This document shows, piece by piece, positions 24,250 to 32,839 of a DNA stretch of 33,676 nt. This DNA comes from Clostridiales bacterium. GTDB taxonomy: Bacteria > Bacillota > Clostridia > Caldicoprobacterales > DTU083. The position numbers were made by a program, and so were the translations under genes. How positions within the stretch are numbered: position 1 is the first letter of the stretch; each line of letters opens with the position of its first letter. The notes below the pieces were generated by a model, which was not told the origin of the DNA, ran no database searches, and saw nothing but the letters and a program-made list of their open reading frames with translations. The stretch lies in NCBI GenBank assembly GCA_012838915.1, contig DUOI01000137.1, positions 1 through 33,676 of the forward strand, given 5' to 3'.

Positions 24250-24474
24250 GAACGGGAAGAGTAGGCATGGGTCCGCAGCAGAGAGGGGTATCCATTGGCT
24301 GGGAGGTACACCGGTTTGAGAACCATGCCAAAGTGCGCCCGGGAGCATCCTGTCCGAATACAGTAGGGCAGGACGGTTTGTACCGTTATCACCATAAGCC
24401 GGGCATGTATCATGTCAAGCAGAGTGGAACCGCGGAACCTCCGTCTCTGATACCGTTCAGAGCGGAGGTTTTTT
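24250..24474 (+). ncRNA. Cysteine T-box riboswitch upstream of cysE-cysS
   Basis: Stem I shows the conserved parts in order: AAGAGTA (24257-24263), CAGAGAG (24279-24285), and GGCTGGGAG (24297-24305) for the distal loop. GGCATGG (24264-24270) pairs with CCATGCC (24323-24329), and CGGG (24253-24256) with CCCG (24338-24341). Between these lies the specifier loop with TGC at 24334-24336, a Cys codon. The T-box AGAGTGGAACCGCGG is at 24421-24435. Its TGGA (24425-24428) has an A facing the discriminator base, fitting U73 of tRNA-Cys. The terminator hairpin is AACCTCCG (24436-24443) with CGGAGGTT (24463-24470) plus TTTT. Uncharged tRNA-Cys should allow transcription of cysE-cysS. Confidence 0.94.
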
Positions 24475-24517
24475 AGGTTAAACTTGAATATGTAATATCC
24501 GCATCAGGGGGATTATT

Positions 24518-25183
24518 ATGTTCAAATATATAAAAGAGGATATCAAAGCGGTATTGGAACGAGATCCGGCTGCCCGCAATGCATTGGAGGTTATATTATG
24601 CTATCCGGGATTCCATGCTCTGGTTCTTCATCGGATAGCCCATTGGCTGCATCGACACCGCCTGAAGCTGGTAGCCCGTATTTTGTCAAACTGCAATCGA
24701 TTCCTGACCGGTATTGAAATTCATCCGGCAGTTCAAATTGGCAGGGGTTTGTTTATTGATCATGGTATGGGTGTGGTTATCGGTGAAACCACGGTCATTG
24801 GAGACAATGTTACCATTTACCAGGGTGCAACCCTGGGCGGTACCGGAAAGGAAACCGGTAAACGGCATCCGACAATCGGAAACAATGTGGTAATAAGCAC
24901 CGGGGCCAAGGTTTTAGGTCCCTTCCGGGTGGGAGACAACTCCAAAATCGGAGCGGGGGCTGTAGTGCTTAACGAGGTGCCGCCCAACTCCACTGTTGTA
25001 GGTATACCGGGGCGGGTAGTTAAAAAAGGCAATAAAAAGGTGCCCAGTGTACAGATTGACCTGGACCAGGTATCGCTTCCGGATCCTGTGAATCAAGCCC
25101 TACGCAGGCTGACCTTTCGCCTGTTGGAATTGGAGCAGAAGGTAGACGAAATGGAGGAAAAATTGAAAAATGAAGCTTTATAA
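24518..25183 (+). CDS. cysE: Serine O-acetyltransferase
   Basis: The 221-residue protein has a helical N-terminus ([37 protein letters not shown]), then a left-handed beta-helix of hexapeptide repeats ([46 protein letters not shown]). The catalytic His is in DHGMG and in the GKRHPTIG loop. It acetylates serine in the first step of cysteine synthesis. GGGGG lies before ATG 24518. The last 14 bases overlap cysS, so both are controlled by the T-box. Confidence 0.97.
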   Translation: MFKYIKEDIKAVLERDPAARNALEVILCYPGFHALVLHRIAHWLHRHRLKLVARILSNCNRFLTGIEIHPAVQIGRGLFIDHGMGVVIGETTVIGDNVTIYQGATLGGTGKETGKRHPTIGNNVVISTGAKVLGPFRVGDNSKIGAGAVVLNEVPPNSTVVGIPGRVVKKGNKKVPSVQIDLDQVSLPDPVNQALRRLTFRLLELEQKVDEMEEKLKNEAL

Positions 25184-26564
25184 TACGCTGACTAAAACCA
25201 AGGAAGAATTTGTGCCCCTGCATCCCGGGGAGGTTCGTATGTATTCCTGCGGACCGACGGTTTACAATTACTTTCATATTGGCAATGCCAGGCCATTTAT
25301 TATTTTTGATGTATTCCGCAGATATATGGAGTACAAGGGATACAAGGTAACTTTTGTACAGAATTTTACCGATATTGACGACAAGATGATCCAGCGGGCA
25401 AAAGAGGAAGGAGTATCGGTAAAAGAGCTGGCAGAAAAGTACATTGCCGAGTATTATACAGATGCGGATGCACTGGGAATCCGGCGGGCAGATGTTCATC
25501 CCAGGGCTACGGAACACATAGAGGACATTATCCATTTCATTCAGCAGCTGATTGACAAAGGTCTGGCTTATCAGGCCGGCAATGATGTATATTATGATAC
25601 CGGAGCTTTTGAGGAATATGGTAAATTGTCAGGTCAGAACCTGGAGGATCTCGAATTAGGCGCTCGGATTGATATCAGTGATATTAAAAAGAATCCCATG
25701 GACTTTGCCCTTTGGAAGGGTCAAAAAACCGGCGAGCCTGCCTGGGACAGTCCCTGGGGGCCGGGTAGGCCGGGATGGCATATTGAATGCTCCGTAATGG
25801 CTACAAAATACCTTGGGGAAACCATAGATATCCATTCAGGCGGGCAGGACCTGATATTCCCCCATCATGAGAATGAAATTGCCCAAAGCGAAGGAGTATC
25901 CGGCAAACCCTTTGCCCGGTACTGGCTGCATAATGGGTATATCAATGTCGATAATCGAAAAATGTCCAAGTCGCTGGGCAACTTTTTCACAGTGAGGGAA
26001 ATTGCACAGGAGTTTGATCTGGAGGTAGTCCGGCTGTTCATGCTGTCTTCCCACTATCGCAATCCCATAAACTTCAGCAGAGAATTGCTGGAGCAGGAAC
26101 AAAGCGCTTTGGAACGTCTATATAATGCAAAAAACAACCTGGAATACCTGTTGGAGGATGCACCGGAACGGCCGGTTGATGATGCGGAAAAACAATTACT
26201 GGATCAGCTTCCCGAATTCGTTGCAGGATTTGAGCGGGCAATGGAGGACGATATTAACACAGCGGATGCCATTGGAGTAATATTTGATCTGGTCAGAGAA
26301 ATCAACACCCATATCACCGGAGGGCAATCTGCAGAAGCCATAAGGGCTGCCCTGGATACCCTGAAGAGTTTGACAGGAATTTTGGGGCTGCTAACCAAAA
26401 AAAGAGGCAAGTTGGATTCAGAAATCGAGGAACTCATTGAAAAACGTGAGCAGGCCAGAAAAGATAGGAACTGGACATTGGCCGACAGTATCCGGGATGA
26501 GCTTAAAAAACAGGGTATTGTACTGGAAGATACTCCCCAGGGAGTGAGATGGAAGCGGATTTGA
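25170..26564 (+). CDS. cysS: Cysteinyl-tRNA synthetase
   Basis: The 464-residue class I synthetase has [17 protein letters not shown] (HIGH variant; Cys binds zinc), [10 protein letters not shown] and [10 protein letters not shown] (zinc Cys/His), and KMSKSLGN (KMSKS loop, near 267). It has the DALR-type C-terminal domain. It charges tRNA-Cys in the cytoplasm. Start ATG 25170 has GGAGG about 12 bases upstream inside cysE. The mrnC gene that often follows cysS in Bacillus is absent; a terminator and the sugar locus follow. Confidence 0.97.
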   Translation: MKLYNTLTKTKEEFVPLHPGEVRMYSCGPTVYNYFHIGNARPFIIFDVFRRYMEYKGYKVTFVQNFTDIDDKMIQRAKEEGVSVKELAEKYIAEYYTDADALGIRRADVHPRATEHIEDIIHFIQQLIDKGLAYQAGNDVYYDTGAFEEYGKLSGQNLEDLELGARIDISDIKKNPMDFALWKGQKTGEPAWDSPWGPGRPGWHIECSVMATKYLGETIDIHSGGQDLIFPHHENEIAQSEGVSGKPFARYWLHNGYINVDNRKMSKSLGNFFTVREIAQEFDLEVVRLFMLSSHYRNPINFSRELLEQEQSALERLYNAKNNLEYLLEDAPERPVDDAEKQLLDQLPEFVAGFERAMEDDINTADAIGVIFDLVREINTHITGGQSAEAIRAALDTLKSLTGILGLLTKKRGKLDSEIEELIEKREQARKDRNWTLADSIRDELKKQGIVLEDTPQGVRWKRI

Positions 26565-26587
26565 TTATCTGTTCCATATAAGAAGAG

Positions 26588-26632
26588 AAGCTGAGCAACG
26601 CGTATGACGGCCGGTTGTTCAGCTTTTTTTTG
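26588..26632 (+). terminator. Strong terminator after cysS
   Basis: AAGCTGAGCAAC (26588-26599) pairs with GTTGTTCAGCTT (26614-26625, one G-U), then a run of T. It marks the border between the conserved backbone and the sugar locus. Confidence 0.92.
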
Positions 26633-26678
26633 TACAAATTGATATATTTACATTTATTGAAATATTTAACATAGATTA

Positions 26679-26707
26679 TTGACATTATATTTAAAACTAA
26701 TTACAAT
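26679..26707 (+). promoter_or_regulatory. Sigma-A promoter of the sugar locus
   Basis: TTGACA (26679-26684), 17 bases, TACAAT (26702-26707). A tandem repeat stands directly downstream. Confidence 0.8.
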
Positions 26708-26717
26708 ATAAATAACA

Positions 26718-26737
26718 ACAAACGATAACAAACGATA
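26718..26737 (+). promoter_or_regulatory. Probable operator: tandem 10-bp repeat
   Basis: ACAAACGATA occurs twice in a row (26718-26727 and 26728-26737), one helix turn apart, just after the predicted start of transcription near 26714. A related single copy, AAACGATAG, lies at 28314-28322 before the next gene. Direct repeats are typical of DeoR-family sites, and a DeoR gene lies in the locus. Binding is inferred. Confidence 0.55.
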
Positions 26738-26753
26738 GCAAAGGGGGGATGAT

Positions 26754-28295
26754 ATGAGTTCATATGTTATATCCATTGATATTGGTACACAAGGAACTAA
26801 GGCGGCATTATTCAATAGCAAAATGCAGCTTATAGCTGATGCTTTCGAGGAATCAAAACTGATTTCAACCAAGCCGGGGACAATTTGGCAGGAACCTGAT
26901 GACTTATATATATCATGTGTTAATACCGTTAAAGATCTGCTGGAGAAATCAAATGCAGCTGCAAAGGATATAGAGGCTATTGGAATAGACGGACAAATGG
27001 CAGGTATAATGGGTGTAGATTCAAAAGGGGAGGCTTCTACGTATTATGATTCATGGCTGGATACTCGATGCAGCAAATATGTTAAGCATATGTATGACAG
27101 GGCCGGAAAGCGGATTACGGAGCTGTGCGGCGGCCCGGTTACTTATGTACATGGGCCTAAAATTCTTTGGTGGAAACATGAGCATCCTGACATCTACAAA
27201 AGGACTGCAAAATTTATCCCGCCCAATGCATATGTTGTTGGCAAAATGACAGGCCTTTCCGGTTATGAAGCATATTTTGATTATACACATCTTCACTTTT
27301 CATGTTTAGCCGATAATTCAAATAAATCCTGGTCAGATGAACTTCTTGAAATCTTCGATATAGATAAGCAAAAGATGGCACGCATAGTATCTCCATTTGA
27401 TGTGATAGGGAAGGTAACTAAGGATTTTGCCGGGTTGTCAGGTTTAATGGAAGGCATACCGGTGGTAGCAGGATGCGGAGATACTGCAGCAAGTACATTT
27501 GGTTCCGGTATGTTTCAACGAGAACAAGTATTGGATTGTGCAGGAACTGCTTCCGTATTATGCAGCGTTGTTGATAAATATGTTCCTGATACAAAAAATG
27601 AAACTTTGACCATGATGCGCAGTCCGGTGGATGGCTTGTTTCTGCCTCTTGCATATATTAACGGCGGCGGAATGTGTCTGCGTTGGTTTAGGGACACATT
27701 AACCGGAGACCCGACAGCGGGTTATGATGAGCTGCAGGAAGAGGCAGAAGCTGTAGAATCGGGGAGCGAAGGCTTAATTTTTATACCGCATTTCTCCGGG
27801 AGAGTATTGCCCAGCAATCCGAACCTGAAAGGAACATATTTAGGGCTGGATTTCAAGCATACTCGCGGGCACATGTATCGTGCCGTAATGGAATCCATTG
27901 CATATGAGTATAAATACTACTTATCCATATTGCGTAAATTATATCCACACTATAATTTTAACCAAATGCTGATTATGGGCGGCGGTGCAAAATCTGAACT
28001 TTTCAACCAAATCAAGGCAGATGTTCTTGGCATCCCGGTTACTGCACTTGAATTAGGAGAAACAGCATTGCTTGGAAGTGCTGTAATCGCAGCATTTGGT
28101 ATTGGTATGTTACCAGATTACAAAAAACCAATTCTACAAGTAATGAAAAAAGGTGCAGAATATACCCCTGATATTAATAGACACAGAATTTATACAATGT
28201 ATTCTGAAGCGTATTTGAATGCAATTGAGGAAATTACTCCATACTACAATAACTTTCATACAATAGCAGATAATTTCAGCAACACTGCACAATAA
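26754..28295 (+). CDS. FGGY-family carbohydrate kinase (xylulokinase-like)
   Basis: The 513-residue protein has the FGGY start VISIDIGTQGTKAALF (phosphate-binding), IEAIGIDGQMAG (sugar-side loop), VVAGCGDTAAS (about 238, with the probable catalytic Asp), YINGGGMCLRWFRD, and the second nucleotide motif MLIMGGGAKSELFNQIKADVLGIPV near 415. Such kinases phosphorylate ketoses or polyols such as xylulose, ribulose, fuculose or rhamnulose with ATP. The sequence does not fix which one. GGGGGG lies before ATG 26754. It is the first gene after the promoter and operator, followed by two dehydrogenases and an isomerase. AT-richer codons than in the backbone. Confidence 0.9.
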   Translation: MSSYVISIDIGTQGTKAALFNSKMQLIADAFEESKLISTKPGTIWQEPDDLYISCVNTVKDLLEKSNAAAKDIEAIGIDGQMAGIMGVDSKGEASTYYDSWLDTRCSKYVKHMYDRAGKRITELCGGPVTYVHGPKILWWKHEHPDIYKRTAKFIPPNAYVVGKMTGLSGYEAYFDYTHLHFSCLADNSNKSWSDELLEIFDIDKQKMARIVSPFDVIGKVTKDFAGLSGLMEGIPVVAGCGDTAASTFGSGMFQREQVLDCAGTASVLCSVVDKYVPDTKNETLTMMRSPVDGLFLPLAYINGGGMCLRWFRDTLTGDPTAGYDELQEEAEAVESGSEGLIFIPHFSGRVLPSNPNLKGTYLGLDFKHTRGHMYRAVMESIAYEYKYYLSILRKLYPHYNFNQMLIMGGGAKSELFNQIKADVLGIPVTALELGETALLGSAVIAAFGIGMLPDYKKPILQVMKKGAEYTPDINRHRIYTMYSEAYLNAIEEITPYYNNFHTIADNFSNTAQ

Positions 28296-28341
28296 AGATT
28301 CTCAATTGATATAAAACGATAGATAGGGAGAAAAGTTCAAT

Positions 28342-29361
28342 ATGATCAAAAGTAAAGTAGGTATATGTCTTATAGGCTGCGGACGGGCAGGCATGATTCA
28401 TGGGCGCAACTTTATGAATAAGGTAGCAGGTGCTCAAATAACAGCGGTAGTGGATGCAGTGGAAGAAGCAGCAAAGGCTGCCGCAGACGAGCTTAGCGTA
28501 GATGCATGGTATACAGATTATAAGCAAATTCTGGACAATGATGCAATTGATGCAGTAATAATAGCCTGTCCGACCAATCTGCACAGAGATATTGTTGTTG
28601 ACTGTGCCAATGCAAAAAAACATATATTTTGTGAAAAACCAATGGCGATGAATACCCGGGAATGTGATGAAATGATTGCATCTTGCGGGAAAAATAATGT
28701 AAAGCTGCAAATAGGTTTTATGCGCCGACATGACACCGGTTTCAAAGAAGCGAAAAGGCTGCTGGACAGCGGAGCAATAGGTGATCTTGTCCAAATTCAT
28801 TCATGCACGCGGGGTCCAAGTAAGCCTCGCCCATGGATGTATGATTTACGCAAATCCAACGGAATATTGGCAGAATTGAACAGTCATGACCTTGATTCGA
28901 TTCGCTGGTTTGCCGGCAGCGAGGTAAAGGAGCTATATGCCGTAGGCGGCAATTTCAGAAACCCTGAGGCAGCTGCTGAATATCCCGATTACTATGACAG
29001 TGTTCTGATGAACGGTGTATTTGAAAACGGTGTTCAGTTTTCAATTGACGGTGCAGCCTATGTACAATATGGATACGACTCGAAAATGGAGATCATAGGA
29101 ACAAAAGGCGTTATACAGGTTGGTCGTTCTGAAGCCAATTCGGTGAGATGTACAACCCCGGAGAGGGGTACTTCCATTCAATTTATAAACAGCTGGATGT
29201 CACTGTTTGCTGATGCCTACCTGGCAGAGGATATTTCTTTTATACAAGCGATATTAAGCGATGTTGAGCCTGCTGTTACAGGTAAAGACGGCAGAGCAGC
29301 AGTCAGGCTGGTGGAAATGGGCAATTTATCCATTAAAACAAAAAATGTTATCAGGCTGTAG
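28342..29361 (+). CDS. Gfo/Idh/MocA family NAD(P)-dependent dehydrogenase
   Basis: The 339-residue protein has a Rossmann start VGICLIGCGRAGMIH, then VIIACPTNLHRDIV, the family EKPMA motif with the catalytic-type Lys (EKP at 98-100), and an ELNSHDLDSIRWFAG block where Asp and His are the usual active-site residues. It resembles inositol 2-dehydrogenase-like enzymes and probably oxidises a hydroxyl of a cyclic sugar or polyol, or reduces the ketone. The substrate is not clear. AGGGAG stands upstream of ATG 28342; the 46-base gap to the kinase suggests one transcript. Confidence 0.9.
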   Translation: MIKSKVGICLIGCGRAGMIHGRNFMNKVAGAQITAVVDAVEEAAKAAADELSVDAWYTDYKQILDNDAIDAVIIACPTNLHRDIVVDCANAKKHIFCEKPMAMNTRECDEMIASCGKNNVKLQIGFMRRHDTGFKEAKRLLDSGAIGDLVQIHSCTRGPSKPRPWMYDLRKSNGILAELNSHDLDSIRWFAGSEVKELYAVGGNFRNPEAAAEYPDYYDSVLMNGVFENGVQFSIDGAAYVQYGYDSKMEIIGTKGVIQVGRSEANSVRCTTPERGTSIQFINSWMSLFADAYLAEDISFIQAILSDVEPAVTGKDGRAAVRLVEMGNLSIKTKNVIRL

Positions 29362-29382
29362 GAGGGGCAGTGGGTTGATACT

Positions 29383-30420
29383 ATGTTAAGTTTAAAACTA
29401 TTTGGCGCAAATGATATCAGATTAATAGAAACAGCGATTCCTAAAATTAATGATGATGAATTATTGCTTAAGACTGATGTTGCAGCAATTTGCGGAACAG
29501 ATATCAGGATGTGGAAGAATGGATACAAAGGTGTGGATAATAACAACCCTTTAACATTAGGCCATGAGTTTTCCGGCACCATTGTTGAAGTTGGGAAAAA
29601 CGTTTCCTTCTATAAAGAAGGCATGCAGGTAGCAGTGCAGCCAAATATTGGATGTGGTATTTGTGACCGATGTGTAGCCGGGAATTTTCACCTTTGCGAC
29701 GATTACCGTGCTTTTGGCATTAATATTGATGGTGCCTTTGCAGAATACATAAGAATTCCGGCAGAGGCTGTTCAGCGTGGTAATCTGGCGGTGCTGCCAA
29801 AAGGAGTTAGCCCTGAGGAGGCGGCGCTGACAGAACCGGTTTCTTGCGCGTATAACGGTTTTAGCAAGTGCTTTGTAAAGCCTGGTGAATATGCGTTAGT
29901 AGTAGGCGCCGGGCCAATTGGATACAGTCATGCTATGCTGCTTCATATGGCAGGTGCTTCAGTGCTTATGAATGACTTATCTCGCGAGCGGCTGGAATTA
30001 TGCAAAAAGTTCATGCCGTTTATTGAAACCTATCATGGCAATGACTTGGAAGGTTTCGTAAAGGAATGGACTAATGGTAAGGGGCTTGATATAGCCATAA
30101 CTGCCTGCCCGGTACCGGAGGTCCAGGCAGCAATGCTGCCTTTAATGGATTATGGCGGAAGGGTGAATTTTTTTGGCGGTATTCCCGCAAGCCTGCAGCC
30201 GGTAGCATTGGACACGAACATAGTACATTACAGGGAATTGTATCTTACAGGTTCTACCCGCTCAAGTATTGCACATTCCCGAAAGATTCTTGAGTTTGTA
30301 TCTCAAGGGCTGATAGATATAAAAAGTATGGTTACAGATCGTTATGAAATCAATGATATTATTACTGCATTTGAAAATGCCGGTCAGGCAAAGGGGATTA
30401 AGCATGTAATTACTTTTTAA
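29383..30420 (+). CDS. Zinc-dependent alcohol/polyol dehydrogenase (MDR family)
   Basis: The 345-residue protein has catalytic zinc ligands Cys37 (AICGTD) and His61-Glu62 (GHEFSGTIVEVG), structural zinc ligands Cys91, Cys94, Cys97 and Cys105 (GCGICDRC, LC), and a Rossmann fold with VVGAGPIGYSHAMLL. The pattern fits sorbitol, threonine or galactitol-phosphate dehydrogenase relatives. It would oxidise a secondary alcohol with NAD(P). AGGAGGGG is 15 or more bases before ATG 29383, and earlier in-frame starts are blocked by a stop. It lies 21 bases after the Gfo/Idh gene, so it belongs to the same unit. Confidence 0.9.
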   Translation: MLSLKLFGANDIRLIETAIPKINDDELLLKTDVAAICGTDIRMWKNGYKGVDNNNPLTLGHEFSGTIVEVGKNVSFYKEGMQVAVQPNIGCGICDRCVAGNFHLCDDYRAFGINIDGAFAEYIRIPAEAVQRGNLAVLPKGVSPEEAALTEPVSCAYNGFSKCFVKPGEYALVVGAGPIGYSHAMLLHMAGASVLMNDLSRERLELCKKFMPFIETYHGNDLEGFVKEWTNGKGLDIAITACPVPEVQAAMLPLMDYGGRVNFFGGIPASLQPVALDTNIVHYRELYLTGSTRSSIAHSRKILEFVSQGLIDIKSMVTDRYEINDIITAFENAGQAKGIKHVITF

Positions 30421-30424
30421 GTTT

Positions 30425-30452
30425 GTTCGCCGGCTTAAGATCGTTCACCGGC
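30425..30452 (+). repeat. Short direct repeat in the gap before the isomerase gene
   Basis: GTTCGCCGGC (30425-30434) and GTTCACCGGC (30443-30452) match in nine of ten bases, 18 bp apart. It is unlike the AT-rich surroundings. Role unknown. Confidence 0.45.
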
Positions 30453-30502
30453 ATGTAATCAGGCTTGAGTATTAACTAATTAAGGAAATGGAGGTTAGCT
30501 AT

Positions 30503-31834
30503 ATGAAAGCCCGTTTAGTTCCATTATATTTTACTGAAGCTAATAAGCGTGAAAGGCAGGAATTTGAAGAGCAGATAGTCCGCTTACGTCAATTATATGG
30601 AGATGTAGCGGAAATTCTGCCTGAAGTCAATGTGGGAGAATCACTTCCTGCTGATGCCGATGCAATCCTGTTCCCTCAGCTGATTTATGCAGCATTTCGT
30701 CATGATGATGAATTGACCGGCTATGGCCTGCCTATGATTGTACTTACTTCACGCTTTGGCACTGTTGAAATGTGGGACTGGGAGATAGTTACATATTTAC
30801 GCGATCTGGGCTGTACCGTGTTTTCCCCGTATAGCATTGACATTGCCAGGGTAGTCTTACGCGGAATTGCAGTCAAAAGCAGCCTGAGCTCAGGTGCAAG
30901 ATTCCTGGTATTTCAGGATTCTCCCGGCGAAGGTATGCAGGCAAATATATTCAAGCGTTTTTATTGGTGGGAGAAGGAAAGTACCAGAATGATGGAAGAG
31001 GTGTTTGGCTGCAAACTGATTTATTATAGCTGGAAGAAGGTTGGCGATGATGCAAAACTGATTTCAGATGAAGAGGCGAAAAAAGTAAGTGCTGACTGGG
31101 ATATTAAAAGCGAGGGGGTAAGTGAAAAGGCTTTTTTACGTGCTGTGAAGGTTTATATTGCCGTTAAGAAAGTCATCAATGAAATAGGTGAGGTTGCCGG
31201 AGTTGGAGCCAATTGCCTGAATGAGTCCTTTAATTGTGATACCACACCATGCCTTGCCTGGAATATGCTGTTCGAGCGGGATAATATAATTTTTGCCTGT
31301 GAAGGGGATACTTTGACCTTATTGTCCACATATATTATATACCGGTCAATAGAAAAACCTATTATGATGACCAACCTGTACCCTTTCCTGGTGGGTATGG
31401 CAGCACTTGCTCATGAACGCATTGATAAATTCCCTGAAATTGAAGATCCGGATAATCATGCTCTGGGGGTACATTGCGGGTACTTTGGGCTTGCGCCGAG
31501 ATCATTCTGCAGTGAGTGGACACTTCGGCCAAAGGTTCTGGAAATAGTTAATGATGATGCAATTATGGTGGATTGTCGTTTTCCCATAGGAAAGGTTACA
31601 TTAGCAAAAATTTATCCCGGATTTAAGAAGCTGAGTGTTATTGAAGCTGAGATCGTGGATTATGTTCAATACCCCGGCTCTGACTGCAGAAACGGAGCAT
31701 TGATTCGATATAAGGATGGGCATAAGGTAATGGATGCACTTTGTTCTCACCATTCGCTGATTATTTCAGGAGATGTCAGGCCGCAATTAGCACAGATGGC
31801 AAAGGTGTTTGGGTTTAATATTATTGAATTATAG
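30503..31834 (+). CDS. L-fucose/L-arabinose isomerase-like protein
   Basis: The 443-residue protein begins KARLVPLYFTEANKRERQEFEEQI and continues with ADADAILFPQLIYAAFR, PMIVLTSRFGTVEMWDWEI, GANCLNESFNCDTTPCLAWNMLFERDNIIFACEGD, and DALCSHHSLIISGD near the end. The Glu in ACEGD and a His in SHHS fit the metal-site pattern of the FucI/AraA fold (Glu, Asp, His). It probably interconverts an aldose and a ketose, giving the FGGY kinase its substrate. GGAGG (30490-30494) is eight bases before ATG 30503, which is preferred over ATG 30488. The exact sugar cannot be read from the sequence. No N-terminal truncation is evident. Confidence 0.75.
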   Translation: MKARLVPLYFTEANKRERQEFEEQIVRLRQLYGDVAEILPEVNVGESLPADADAILFPQLIYAAFRHDDELTGYGLPMIVLTSRFGTVEMWDWEIVTYLRDLGCTVFSPYSIDIARVVLRGIAVKSSLSSGARFLVFQDSPGEGMQANIFKRFYWWEKESTRMMEEVFGCKLIYYSWKKVGDDAKLISDEEAKKVSADWDIKSEGVSEKAFLRAVKVYIAVKKVINEIGEVAGVGANCLNESFNCDTTPCLAWNMLFERDNIIFACEGDTLTLLSTYIIYRSIEKPIMMTNLYPFLVGMAALAHERIDKFPEIEDPDNHALGVHCGYFGLAPRSFCSEWTLRPKVLEIVNDDAIMVDCRFPIGKVTLAKIYPGFKKLSVIEAEIVDYVQYPGSDCRNGALIRYKDGHKVMDALCSHHSLIISGDVRPQLAQMAKVFGFNIIEL

Positions 31835-31851
31835 ATTGTGCATCTATAATT
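31827..31851. repeat. Perfect inverted repeat at the end of the isomerase gene
   Basis: AATTATAGAT (31827-31836), 5-nt loop TGTGC, ATCTATAATT (31842-31851). It contains the TAG stop. Without a T-run it may be a weak terminator or a protein site. TTATAGA-like words recur at 31856, 31870 and 31891. Confidence 0.65.
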
Positions 31852-31899
31852 ATATTTATAGACAGTGTATTATAGATTATTGTTTATTATTTATAGCTA

Positions 31900-31928
31900 T
31901 TGAAAAAGATTAAACAGTAGTATATAAT
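31900..31928 (+). promoter_or_regulatory. Sigma-A promoter of the DeoR-family gene
   Basis: TTGAAA (31900-31905), 17 bases, TATAAT (31923-31928). Confidence 0.75.
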
Positions 31929-32016
31929 AATAAACGCCATAATGCGAAAACAATGCAACAATAATCAGAAGCAAAATTATATGAAGCAAAGCAGTGACAG
32001 GGAAAGGTTAAAGTAT

Positions 32017-32811
32017 ATGGATAAACAAAATAAAAGCCCGTTATTTGCAGAAGAAAGAAAACAAAAGATACTCGATCTTCTAAAAGAAAAATCAAAGCTT
32101 ATGGTGCCTGACCTATGTATTGAATTTGGTGTGTCGCCTGCCACTATCAGAAATGATCTCAGAGAGCTTGAAAATGCCGGGTTGCTCAAAAGGACCCATG
32201 GAGGAGCAATAAATGTTTCCAAGACAAGTTTTGAGTTGAATTCCTATCAAAAACAGGTAACTAATCTGGAAGAAAAAAAAGCAATAGCAAAACTGGCAAT
32301 AGATTTGATAGAAGACGGTGATACAATTGCTCTTGATACAGGCACCACAACGCTGGAATTAGCAAAAATTCTATCAGAAAAGAAGAACATTACCGTAGTT
32401 CTTAACGATATTGAAATTGCCTGCTACCTGGAAAATGAACCGGATATAGATGTCATCCTTATCGGCGGAAGCTTACGAAAAGGCTTTCATTGTACTGTTG
32501 GTCCGATTGCTGTTAAATCTTTACATGGATTATATGTGGACAAAGCATTTATGGCCACAAATGGAATCAGTGTAAGAAGTGGAATTACTACTCCAAATGT
32601 TGCTCAGGCCGAGGTAAAAACAGCGATGATAAATATGGCGTCAGAAATCATGGTTTTATGCGATAGCAGTAAAATAGGAAACAATAGCTTTGTTCAGGTT
32701 TATCCTATTTCCGGTATAGATCGCATTATTACGGATGACGGCATCGATAAACATGATGTGGATGAATTTATGGCAGCAGGGGTTTTTGTTGATATTGCAA
32801 GAGTAAGATAA
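32017..32811 (+). CDS. DeoR-family transcriptional regulator of sugar metabolism
   Basis: The 264-residue protein has an N-terminal winged helix-turn-helix (FAEERKQKILDLLKEKSKLMVPDLCIEFGVSPATIRNDLRELENAGLLKRTHGGA, about 10-65) and a DeoRC sugar-phosphate sensor domain (IEDGDTIALDTGTTTLELAK, VILIGGSLRKGFHCTVGP, DKAFMATNGIS). Such proteins usually repress nearby sugar genes and are released by a phosphorylated intermediate. The frame is open from ATG 31942, but ATG 32017 follows AGGGAAAGG at nine bases and gives the family N-terminus. It has its own promoter and probably controls the kinase operon through the ACAAACGATA repeats. Confidence 0.93.
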   Translation: MDKQNKSPLFAEERKQKILDLLKEKSKLMVPDLCIEFGVSPATIRNDLRELENAGLLKRTHGGAINVSKTSFELNSYQKQVTNLEEKKAIAKLAIDLIEDGDTIALDTGTTTLELAKILSEKKNITVVLNDIEIACYLENEPDIDVILIGGSLRKGFHCTVGPIAVKSLHGLYVDKAFMATNGISVRSGITTPNVAQAEVKTAMINMASEIMVLCDSSKIGNNSFVQVYPISGIDRIITDDGIDKHDVDEFMAAGVFVDIARVR

Positions 32812-32839
32812 AGAAAAATACATCCTAATTAATTCAAAT

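Noticed and set aside
24267-24476. Forward open frame of 69 codons before cysE
   Set aside because: It lies entirely within the T-box riboswitch; the conservation is RNA structure, not protein.
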